DNA from: Gracilaria vermiculophylla
Lineage: Eukaryota; Rhodophyta; Florideophyceae; Gracilariales; Gracilariaceae
DNA length: 64,000 nucleotides
Assembly (NCBI GenBank): GCA_019155205.2
Contig: JAHNZQ020000181.1
Coordinates: 755,513 to 819,512, forward strand
Direction of reading: 5' to 3'
The notes beneath the pieces were generated by a model, which was not told the origin of the DNA, did no database searches, and saw only the letters and a program-made list of their open reading frames with translations. Shown here piece after piece: positions 1 through 10,300 of this stretch. Numbering within the stretch: the stretch's first letter is position 1; every line of letters starts with the position of its first letter. A program made the position numbers and the translations under genes.

Positions 1-580
1 GGTTTGCTTATGTGCTCTCCCGGGAAAAGCGCTGTCTACGCGCCAGTGACATGTTTTGATTCTACATTGCTTGTGGACAGCATACGATCCAATTGGGACA
101 TGTTACGCTGTGGCGTGGACAAGTCGCCGTGTCTCTTCTTCTCTGTCTACTTTTCGGTGTAGAAACCCCCCAAAGTGATATTCGCCCTACGGAGGGAGAC
201 AGTCACCTTGTCAGGGTGATTTGGGGACCTTGTCACCTTGACTTCACCTCAGACAAGGTGACACAAATCTGTCACTTTTTGGGAACGGGGCTATTTTGAG
301 ATAAGATCTGGTTCAAATTCGTTGGCTTTTAAATAAGAACGTTTTCCGCTAATTAAAAACCCGTAATAAAGTAGAGCCGCCCCCACTTGTCTTATTTCTT
401 CATAAGAGCAGCGCGAGCTGCAGCTGTCAATCAGTTTAATTAAAATAGTAGCGCCTACCTCCTCTTCTCTCTTCTTTCTAGCTTGTCATTCCGCTCCCCC
501 AGTACCAATCCCATTTTGAAACCTCAATATATTCCACAAGGAAGTTACGCCTACCACGACTACTTCCGCCACTGCGACGC
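1..580. other. Left flank, no gene recognised
   Basis: No convincing coding region. The stretch is moderately AT-rich compared with the following genes and includes the region downstream of the alpha-galactosidase stop codon. A short open frame (93-299, +) has no recognisable domain and is probably chance. The only clear structure is the inverted repeat annotated separately. Confidence 0.5.
202..262. repeat. 11-bp perfect inverted repeat with an extra copy between the arms
   Basis: GTCACCTTGTC (202-212) is the exact reverse complement of GACAAGGTGAC (252-262). A third, partial copy (CCTTGTCACCTTG) lies between them at about 228-240. The arms could form a stem with a ~39-nt loop. The role is unknown; it may be a transposon remnant, a protein-binding site or an RNA stem. 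Confidence 0.7.
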
Positions 581-3500
581 TCAGTTGGGCATTCCGTTGT
601 AGACAACCATCTTCGCGTCGTGCAGCGCGCTGATCTCAAACAGCACCGAGTCGGCGTCAAAGATGAACTTGACGGGCAGCCCAGCGTCGCGCAGCGTCTT
701 GCCCGAGACCGTCAGCACCTCGCCGTACTGATACACGCCGCCGGGGCTGTGGTCGATGGCGCCCGTGTCGCTGTTGCGCACCACGGTGCCGGGGCACAGC
801 TCCTCCACCTGGTAAATCACGTCGTCGCACAGCCCGCGCAGCTTGAGCCGCGGCAGCAGACGCCCCACGACGCGCCGCACGTTGATGGCCATCACCACCG
901 CGCGCTGCTTGTCGCGCGACACGAACATCCACGCCGCCGAGTCCGACTTGAACGGCGACCACAGCCGGAACATGTCGCCCTCGTACACCAGCGGCGCAAT
1001 CCGCTTCTGCAGTTCAATGTACCCCTTCACCTCGCTCACCTCCTCGGGCGTGAACGTGCGCGGGTCCAGCTCGTAGCCAAACGTCCCGGACATGGCCACC
1101 ACCGACCGCGTCTTCATCGGCGTCGTCCGCAGCGTCTGGTGGTTCGGCACCGTCGACACGTGCGCCCCCATCGCCGAGCACGGGTACGCCAGCGACGTTC
1201 CGTACTGGATCGATGTGCGGGAAAGCGCGTCCGTGTTGTCCGAAGTCCAGATCTGCGGGGAGAAGTACAGAAAGCCGGCGTCGAACCGACCTCCCCCCCC
1301 GGAGCAGCTTTCGAACAACACCTTCGGAAACGCCTCCGTCAGTCGCCCAAACACCTCATACACACCGAGAATGAAGCGGTGCGCAATCTCTCCCTGTCTC
1401 TCCTTGTGCCACTCCTGCGAGAACACCTCCGTCAAGTGTCTGTTCATGTCCCACTTTACGTACTCAATGTTTGCGTCGTTCAGCAACTCATATAGTTGAT
1501 TGTAGATGTGATCGCGCACCACCTTCCTGGAGAAGTCCAGCACCAGCTGGTTTCGCCCAGTCGTCCGACTTCTCGTTGGAACACACAAGCACCAATCCGG
1601 ATGTGCCCGGTACAAACTGCTGTTCAGCGACACCATCTCCGGTTCCACCCAAATGCCAAACTTCAGCCCAATATCGTTCACCGCTCGCGCAATGCCCTTG
1701 ATTCCGAGATGAAACTTGCTCATGTTTGGATACCAGTCTCCCAGCCCACTTAGCGTGTTATTTCGTTCGCCAAACCACCCATCATCAAGAACAATTAGTT
1801 CAATGTTGGCCTTGTGCGCCGCCTGTGCGATTTCCACAACAATCTCGTGGCTTACATCAAAGTACGCCGCCTCCCACGTGTTGATCAGTACCGGCGGGAT
1901 CTTGTACCTCCAGTTTCGCGGCACCAGACGCTCCCGGAACACCCTGTGCAGCGTCCGCGACAAGCCCCCCATTCCTTCGTTGCTGAAAGACATGACCACT
2001 TCCGGGCTGTGGAAAGAATTCGTTCCCCTGTTCGTGTCAAGATACCACGTGAAGCCGTCTGGATTGATGCCCATGTTCACGCGAAGGCGCCCGTACTCCG
2101 TGATTTCACATGCCGCAGCAAAATTCCCAGAGTACACAAGCGTGAACCCAAAGCAATCGCCGTGGTCCTCGGTCGCCTCCTCTTCCGGGTGGATCACAAT
2201 GTGTGGGTTAAACTGATGAGAGCTCGCCCCCCTCGCGGACTTGACCACATTGGTGCCGTACTCTAGCTTTTGCGTGACCACATCTCTTTCCCTTGCCCAC
2301 CCGCCGGCCAGCTGCGTCATGTAGTACTGAGACTGCGCGTCAAAATCAAACGTGCCAGACACCACGTGGTTCAACGTGACCGGGTCCGTCCCGGTGTTGA
2401 TCACCACAGTGCGACGAGTGATAACGTCATAGTCGTGCATCACCGTGTAATGCAACAAGAACTTGAGACCAGTCAAAGTATCCTCCATCTCCACAACGAG
2501 CGTTGTGGCTTCCTCCGTGGAGTCGGTGTAAATGGCGGGCATGGGCGGTGGCATCAACACCTTTCCCTCCACAATGCGGTGCCTCCTGTACTCGATTGGG
2601 CACACGGTGGAGCCGTCGCTAGAAAACGTCACCTTGAACGAGGGGTTGCGATAGTCGCCTGTTCCCTGGTCGGAAAACTCCAGCAACTTTGTGTTCTTGC
2701 CCAGTATCTCAGGGTCCAAGGCTCCCCAATTCGTGGCCTGCTCCTGCATGGTGAGATCGCCAAACGATCCGGCCATGGGACTGTAGAGTGAGCTGGGCAC
2801 TCGAGGTAAAACCTTGGGGCTAGAAGACGCACTCATTCCGCGCTCCTTCGCGTCGGCCTTGAGGGCGTAAGAGCTTGATGAATGTAACCCCTTGGCGGGC
2901 CTGGTGAGGGTCGTAAACGACATATCACGGCCAAACGCAGCGACGTTCATCATGCTGGCTGCACCAGGGGACCTCTTCATGCCAGGGCCCTGGAACATGG
3001 GTGCCCTGGGTCTGGGACGGTCTGGTAGATGTTCATGTGGAGGTTGTTGCTCATGACTTGGAGAGTGTTGCTCACTACCGTCCGGCGCGTCGGACGGTTC
3101 TGCGGCGCCGTTGGACATCTTGAGCGCTTTGGCAACGATTGGATCAGATAGGTCCCTGTTGAGATCGCCTCCGCGGTTGCGTTCACGATGCCACAGCCGC
3201 CAGGAAGCATTCTCCAAGCGGCGGCTTTTCTTGTCGCCCTCTGGATCGTTTTCGTCGCGTTGCTTTGTAAAGACTTTCCACTTTTCAGAAATGTCGTGCA
3301 GGTTCTCAATGTCCTCCAGCTCGTCCAGGCCGAGCACCTTGGCTATGGACACGGAGCCCTTGGGGTCGAAGGGGGTGGGCACGTGGGAGCGGACGAGGTA
3401 GGTGATGTCATCGGACGCCGGGAGCGGGAGGCCCCAGTACAAATGCTCGAGGTTTCTGGCATCGTCGACGCGGAAGATGTAGAGGGAGTTCTTGCAGCGC

Positions 3501-3583
3501 AGACGGAAGAGACGCAGCTGCGGATCGTACCAAACGCCGGGTTGGTCATGCACTCTGGAGTGGAGAGAAGGGGTGGCAGCCAT
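581..3583 (-). CDS. Alpha-galactosidase, glycoside hydrolase family GH36
   Basis: A 1000-residue protein of the bacterial-type GH36 family, which hydrolyses alpha-galactosides with retention. Visible motifs: the beta-strand LDDGWFG near 599-605; GIWVEPEMV near 643-651; the nucleophile Asp712 in YVKWDMNR; the SGGGGRFD loop near 761-768; and the acid/base Asp782 in SDNTD. It is longer than the usual ~700-750 residues because residues ~105-265 are a low-complexity, probably disordered insertion. No signal peptide is seen, so it is probably cytosolic. Red algae store floridoside (galactosyl-glycerol), and an intracellular alpha-galactosidase could mobilise it; that substrate is inference. The start is the first ATG of a frame that shares a divergent promoter region with DNA polymerase epsilon. 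Substrates such as melibiose or raffinose-type sugars cannot be excluded. Confidence 0.93.
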   Translation of the reverse strand: MAATPSLHSRVHDQPGVWYDPQLRLFRLRCKNSLYIFRVDDARNLEHLYWGLPLPASDDITYLVRSHVPTPFDPKGSVSIAKVLGLDELEDIENLHDISEKWKVFTKQRDENDPEGDKKSRRLENASWRLWHRERNRGGDLNRDLSDPIVAKALKMSNGAAEPSDAPDGSEQHSPSHEQQPPHEHLPDRPRPRAPMFQGPGMKRSPGAASMMNVAAFGRDMSFTTLTRPAKGLHSSSSYALKADAKERGMSASSSPKVLPRVPSSLYSPMAGSFGDLTMQEQATNWGALDPEILGKNTKLLEFSDQGTGDYRNPSFKVTFSSDGSTVCPIEYRRHRIVEGKVLMPPPMPAIYTDSTEEATTLVVEMEDTLTGLKFLLHYTVMHDYDVITRRTVVINTGTDPVTLNHVVSGTFDFDAQSQYYMTQLAGGWARERDVVTQKLEYGTNVVKSARGASSHQFNPHIVIHPEEEATEDHGDCFGFTLVYSGNFAAACEITEYGRLRVNMGINPDGFTWYLDTNRGTNSFHSPEVVMSFSNEGMGGLSRTLHRVFRERLVPRNWRYKIPPVLINTWEAAYFDVSHEIVVEIAQAAHKANIELIVLDDGWFGERNNTLSGLGDWYPNMSKFHLGIKGIARAVNDIGLKFGIWVEPEMVSLNSSLYRAHPDWCLCVPTRSRTTGRNQLVLDFSRKVVRDHIYNQLYELLNDANIEYVKWDMNRHLTEVFSQEWHKERQGEIAHRFILGVYEVFGRLTEAFPKVLFESCSGGGGRFDAGFLYFSPQIWTSDNTDALSRTSIQYGTSLAYPCSAMGAHVSTVPNHQTLRTTPMKTRSVVAMSGTFGYELDPRTFTPEEVSEVKGYIELQKRIAPLVYEGDMFRLWSPFKSDSAAWMFVSRDKQRAVVMAINVRRVVGRLLPRLKLRGLCDDVIYQVEELCPGTVVRNSDTGAIDHSPGGVYQYGEVLTVSGKTLRDAGLPVKFIFDADSVLFEISALHDAKMVVYNGMPN

Positions 3584-4371
3584 AGCGCAAGCAAAGGCGG
3601 GACGGCTTCAAGCGGGTGGAGCGCGCGCCCACTGGCGAAAGGGTGAGAGGGGTTTAAGAAGCGCCGGCGACGGTACGACGAGACGAGCAGTCAGGGGAGA
3701 CGCCCAGACGGTCAACGTCGGACCAACGGCGACGCAACAAGAGGGCACCGGGCGCAGAATACAGATCACGCGCCGAATCGGCCCCGCGCCGCGATCGCTG
3801 CCGCGGACGAAATCATCCACGGCAGCGGAGGCGCGAGTGGAACCAAAGCCGCGCGCGGCGCGGCGGGCCCGCGCAGCTGTCAGTCATGCGGCGGCGGGCG
3901 GAGAAAAAGCGCCGCCGATGGCAGAGAAATGGCGCCGCCTGCGCCAAGGCGGCGCGAGCAGTGGAAGCAGCCGGACGCGTGTCCGCCACCACGCCGCCGC
4001 TGTGAATCGAAGCGGCGTCAGAGCTCACGCCGCACACGCCGCACACGTCGTGCGTGCTGTACACACCCTGTACGTGTTACACGTTGTACACCCTGCACAT
4101 CGCCATACACGCGATCACGGCGCCGCTTTTGGCGCCAAACGCGCTCGCGCATCCGAAACGGCAACGCCCCATCGGACGTGCCGCGCCCTCCCGCCCTCCC
4201 GCCCTCCCGCCCTCCGACGCTGCCGGTGCGCGCCAGCGCCGCGGCGCCCCGGCGCGCCGCGCGCGTCGCAACCCGGCCCGGCCCCCCCCCCCCGTCTCGC
4301 GAATTCACATCCAGCGCTCACTCCGCCGCCTCCGCCGTCGCCGCCCTCCCTTCTCTCCTCGCGACGTGGCC
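3584..4371. promoter_or_regulatory. Divergent promoter region, GH36 / Pol epsilon
   Basis: A 788-bp GC-rich spacer between two head-to-head start codons. It holds a perfect E2F-type palindrome (annotated separately), a run of 12 C (4282-4293) on the polymerase sense strand and a short CCCTCCCG repeat (about 4190-4214). No coding signal. The long frame open upstream of 4372 continues through these repeats and looks fortuitous. Confidence 0.6.
4128..4139. promoter_or_regulatory. Perfect palindromic E2F/DP site TTTGGCGCCAAA
   Basis: TTTGGCGCCAAA is the textbook E2F consensus (TTTSGCGC) on both strands. It lies 232 bp before the DNA polymerase epsilon ATG. S-phase polymerase genes are classical E2F targets in animals and plants, and E2F/DP proteins occur in red algae. 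Binding here is inferred from sequence only. Confidence 0.65.
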
Positions 4372-7300
4372 ATGGGCAACTTCCGCAACAACAACCGCGC
4401 TCGCGGCGACCGCCCGTCGTATCGTTCTGCGTTTCGCTCCAACCACTTCCCCGATGCCGCCTCGCAGCCGCAGGCCTACAAGCAGCGCCGCGCCCAGCAG
4501 CTGCAGCAAGACGCCGCCATGGGCTTTGAGCAGCTGCAGCCGGGCTCCAAACCGCGCGTCGGCTGGCTGCTCAACATGGTCGCGTCCATTGTCGAGGAGC
4601 CGCTCACCAAAAAGCCTGTCCAGGCCGTCGACCTCTTCTTCATCACCGACGACCACACCCCTGACTTCCGAACCTCCATAATCTCGCGCCCGTACATGTA
4701 CCTTGCTGTCGTGCCCACCATGCTGAGGGAAGTGGACATTGCGTTGAGGAGAAAACACGCCCATGTCATAGCCCACATTTCAACCGTCCACCTGGAGGAC
4801 ATTTCAGCCCCCAACCACCTCGCTTTGCCGCACGGCCGCCCGTTTCTCAAGGTTGAGGCGCGCACCTCCGCCGACCTCTATGCTTTGCGCATGTCACTCA
4901 CCCCCGTCATTCAACGAAACGCAGAGCGAAACCACAGGAACGCCGCCTTCACCGCCACCGAACACGAACGCTTTGCCGCCCCCACCGATCCCCTCGACGC
5001 CATTCTGGAAATGCGCGAGTACGACGTGGCCGCCGTCAATCGCCTGGCCATCGATAAGAAGATCAACGTCGGCTATTGGTACAACGTCAGTCCCGGCGGT
5101 GATAACCGCCACCCTCCACAGTCCGCCGACCATCAGCATCCACGCCATTTGCTTCCTAATGGAGACAATGATCTCGGTGTGCATCTTGACCCGGACATGA
5201 ACGAGAGTCGTGCCAATGACTTCTCCAGCGCCCACCTTACGCGAATGGCTGAAATCGTCGAACGAGCGTCTCCCGTTGTGCTCGCATTCGACATTGAGTG
5301 TACGAAGAAACCACTAAAATTCCCAGACGCGGAGGCTGGCGACCAGGTGATGATGATCTCCTGGATGGTGGACGGGAAGGGCTTTTTGGCCATCAACCGT
5401 CAAGTGGTTTCAAAGGATATTGATGACTTTGAATACCGTCCGCATCCGGAGTATCACGGCCAGTTCGAAGTGTACAACGAGAAGGACGAAAAGTCTCTGT
5501 TGCAAAGGTTTTTCAGCGAGGTGCGGCTGGCGGCCCCGCGGGTGTTTGTCACGTTCAATGGCGATTACTTCGACTGGCCGTTTGTCGAGACTCGCGCGTC
5601 ACTGCTGGGTATGGACATGAGCGAGGAAATCGGCATTCGATGCGACACTGACATGCGGATGAACAAGCAGACCGACGGGCGATCTGCTGTCCATATGGAC
5701 GTGTTTCACTGGGTGAATCGCGACTCTTACCTCCCGCAAGGGTCTCGCGGCTTGAAGGCCGTCACCCGAGTGCTCCTCGGTTTCGAGCCGGAGGAAATCC
5801 CTCCGGAAGAGATGATGACCGCCGCTATGGATCGACCCGACGAGATGGCCAAATATTCAGTATCCGATGCAGTTTGCACCTATCATCTCTACATGAAATA
5901 TGTGCATCCCTTCATCTTTTCGCTGTGCAATATCATTCCGCTCAACCCTGACGATGTCCTGCGGAAGGGTTCCGGAACTTTGTGTGAAATGTTACTCATG
6001 TGCCAGGCGCGTGAAAAGCGAATTGTAGCTCCAAACAAGTATGATGGCACCGCCATTGGAAAGCTCACCGACGACGGTCACGTTCTGGAGTCTGAAACGT
6101 ATATCGGCGGGCATGTCGAAGCCATACGAACTGGAGTGTATCGTAGCGACTTGCCGCTCTCGTTTGAGATTGACGTATCCGCTCTGGATGATCTTGAAAA
6201 GTCTCTGGACGACACCCTTCGCTTTGCCATCACCGTCGAGAACAAGACGCGCATGGAGGACGTAACCAACTATGACGAGGTGCGGCAGCGGATTGTAAAG
6301 GAAATAAATGAACTCCGTTGCAAGCCGAGGCGAGTAGAAAAGCCGCGCATCTATCACTTGGATGTGTCGGCCATGTATCCTAATATCATTTTGACAAACC
6401 GGCTGCAACCGCACGCCATCGTCACACCAACTCAGTGTGCTGCCTGTGATTTCAACGGCATGTCTGAATGTCAACGTGATATGGAATGGACGTGGCGAGG
6501 GGAATTCTATCCCGCTTCTCGTGGAGAAGCGGAGATGATTCAGAGGCGGACTGCGCAGGAGCAACGAGACGCTGAAATTCGAGCCGCCGCGGAAGCAGCA
6601 AAGTCCGGTGAGAATGATAATGATGACAGAGGATATGGCTCACGGTACAAGAAACGATTCTCTCCCGCGAAGAACAATCGTACAAACCGCGATTCATCAG
6701 CCATTCCCAACTTCAACGACGCAGAAGCTCGCAAGGATGCACTGTTCAGATCAAGACTTAAAGAATACTGCCGCCGTAACTACTCGAAAACTGTGGAAAC
6801 CAGAGTCGTTCCAAAAACGGCCACGGTCTGTCAACGAGAGAACCCCTTCTATGTCGACACTGTGCGTGCGTTTCGGGACCGCCGGTACGAGTACAAGGGA
6901 CTTTTGAAGAAGCAGAAGAAACTGAAGGTTGAAGCGAAAGAGTCTGGGGACATGGACGCGCTCAAGTCCGCCGAGAAGCTCCTCGTTTTGTACGATTCTC
7001 TACAACTTGCCCACAAGTGTATTTTGAACTCATTCTATGGGTATGTGATGAGAAAGGGCGCTCGTTGGTATTCCATGGAGATGGCGGGGATCGTCACTAA
7101 CACTGGTGGGCTTATCATTCGTAGAGCTCGGGAGTTTATTGAGAAAGTTGGCCTTCCTCTTGAACTTGATACAGATGGCATATGGTGCGTGCTACCATCT
7201 TCGTTTCCGGAGAACTTTACTTTTAAAACCGAATCCGGAAAGAAGGTCGCGATCAATTACATTTGCTCAGTATTTAACGCGGACGTCGCGGAGAATTTCA

Positions 7301-10300
7301 CAAACCATCAGTACCAGGATCTGGTCGATCTTGACACTTTTGAGTATGAACAAAGAAGTGAATGTTCTATCCTATTCGAAGTGGATGGCCCATATCGCGC
7401 AATGGTCTTACCTGCTTCTTTGGAGGAAGGCAAGAGTATCAAAAAGCGCTACGCAGTGTTCAACGACGATGGGTCTCTTGCCGAGCTGAAAGGCTTTGAA
7501 ATCAAGAGAAGAGGTGAACTGAAGTTGATAAAAGAGTTTCAGGGGGAAATCTTCGAACGATTTCTTAGAGGCACATCTATTTCCGGGTGTTACGAAGAAG
7601 TCGGTGAGACTTGTAACAAATGGCTGGACATTATCACCTCAAAGGGAGAGGGGTTGTCGGATTCAAAGTTGCTCGAATTACTGGTAGAACAGAACAACAT
7701 GAGCAAGCCACTGCAAGAATATCTGCAAGCAGGGCAGAAAAGTTGCGCCATCACATGCGCAGGTAGAATGCAAGAGTTTTTGGGTTCCGATATCGTCAAA
7801 GACAAAGGTTTGGCTACCATGTATGTAATTGCGCGAAAGCCGGAAGACACCCAGGTGACTTCTCGTGCTATACCGGTTCAGATCTTTGAGTTTCAGAAGG
7901 AGGTTGTTCGCAGAAGATTGTTGAAGAAGTGGACGAAAAGCGCCGACGACGAAGGTCTTGGTCTGCGTGCACTGCTGGATTGGGACTACTATAAGGGCCG
8001 CCTTGCCAACGCCATTCTTAAGATCGTCAGCATTCCAGCAGCTCTTCAATCGGTTGAAAACCCCGTCCCAAGGATTGAGTATCCGCCCTGGCTTGTGAAA
8101 AAATGCAAAGAGCTCTCGGATGTAAGAAAACAACAAAAGGTTTCAGCTTTCTTTGCTGCATTACCCAAAGGCCAACGAGCTCAGGTTTCTGGGAGATCTT
8201 TAAGAGACGCTGTGGATGATACCAGTAGACTTGCCATCAAAGATATTGAAGATCTTCCAATCGGTTCTTGGACTGCGGCAAAGGTCGCCAAACGACGGGC
8301 AAAAGCTGTGGTGACAAAGAGGCTGAGAAGCGAGAGAGAAGCTGTCAAAAAAGCTCGGAGCTCTGGAATCCATCCCGATGAACTGCTTCTCCGAAACAGT
8401 GTCAAAGACCCATCTGCGCGAGCACTACAAGCGCGTAGTACAATGTTGCAACTCATTCGAGCTTCTCATCCTTCCATTCGTTCCGATTATGCTGAATGGG
8501 TTCGCTACGCCAAAAGAGTTTGGCGCGCCCAACGCGCCATAAGGGTCCACCGATATGCCAGCAAAAGAAGTCTGGCTCAAATATCAGACAATGATAACGA
8601 AACTGATCTCGACGAAGACAGCCGAAACGAACCAAACTCGGGCGACAAGCAGTTTGGTGGGACCTCATTCGCCAAGAAGTTCGGAATCAGGCAACCTCGC
8701 AAGAGGGCCAGGTCGGGCAACTTCACGGCTATGGATTACGCTCCAGCGAATTTCGTCGTGGACCTTCGAAGAAGCACTGCTCCATACGACTTCTTCAAAA
8801 AGCAGACTGTCCCTCTCATTGGGCCAGGCATAAGTTGGCAGACTGTTGCTGTTTCTCCCGTGGTGGGGTCTCCAGGAGAGTTTCGATTATGGGTTCTGCC
8901 GGTCAAGAAAGAATCGACTCTGTACGAAACTGGTCAATTGTATAGCATCCCACTACATGTGAAAAGGGTTCTTTATTTAAACTCAAAGACGAAAGACGTG
9001 CCGGATATACCTGGTGGTTCATGCGCAACAGTCCGTGGTGTCACGTTGCCTAGATCACGCGCAATCCATCACCTCTTTCGGGTGCAGGTCTGTGAAGAAC
9101 GGTTTCAACGCACAGATAAGGACGTGACTTCTTTGTTAACAGAGGCGGGAACAATTGACAGCGTTTACGGTACGCAAGGACCGCTGGATTATGAAGTGAT
9201 CGTGACTTTGGGCACTTTCTGTGCTCCTCGCAAGGCGGTTGTCATGAATATGAACACAAAAAAGCTGTTAAGGAAAGGGCTCTTTCTGGAAGATATTGTC
9301 CCCAAGACCCCTGGCTCTCTGCCATATCTGCAGGACAAGAGAAGCCAGGGATCTGAACCTGTGCTGCACCAAGCTTTCCTTTATGGTTCTCATGCAACAG
9401 ATGGAAGCTCAAGGGCTTTGTATGCCTTAGTTGCCCCTGACGCCAAGATTGTTCATGTCGTGATCGTAACGCCAGCCGAATCTGTGAGCATCAATCTGAA
9501 GAGAACATGGAAGAATATTCTGAAGGCGAGAAAAGAGAAAGAAGATGAAGGCAGCGAGGAAAGGGATTGGAAGAAGGGGTCTACGCTGGCGTTGGACTCC
9601 AACTTTACTGCAACTGCTGTACCCACCCGTAAAGAGGCTTGGGCAGAATTACACAAACTGCTATCGAACTTGCGAGACGGCCAAAGACTGTCCGACAAAC
9701 TTCGCAGCACCGGGTTGAAGACCATCTTACTTGCACAATGGCCCGCAATGGATACAGCAATTGCGGCCAGCGCTATGTTTGGTTCGAAGCAGAAGAAGGT
9801 TGATCTCCGAAAGAAGATTTCGGCTGTTGAGGAATGTGTGCCGGCAACTCGAGGGTACCCCGTTATTCGGGTGCCGAACAATGCCGAAGATGGAAATTAC
9901 CTGGTAGTTGGATGGGAACATCGAGCTGCAGCCACAGCGTTGTCACGATTTGCAGACATTACGGATTGGCTCCCTAATCAGCTTCTCTTGTCACGGTTTG
10001 CAGGCATCCCTGTCGGGAACATGTCTTTGACGGACGTTCATGCGCAGGCTTTGGACGTACTTGTTGGGCGGGAGCTGATCAACAGAGATCACATTCTTTG
10101 GGCCTCCAGCTCGTGTCAACCAGATCTTGGCGGACTCGAGGAAGACGATTGCAACCTTCAAAACGAAATGCCCTCGGTTCCCGAGGTAACGAACCCGGGA
10201 TCGTACCGCAACATTTGCATAGACACCGAATTATGCAACCTGTCGATTGCAACTATCCTGTCTTCTTCATATGTGAACCAAATAGAAGGTACAGATCTTG

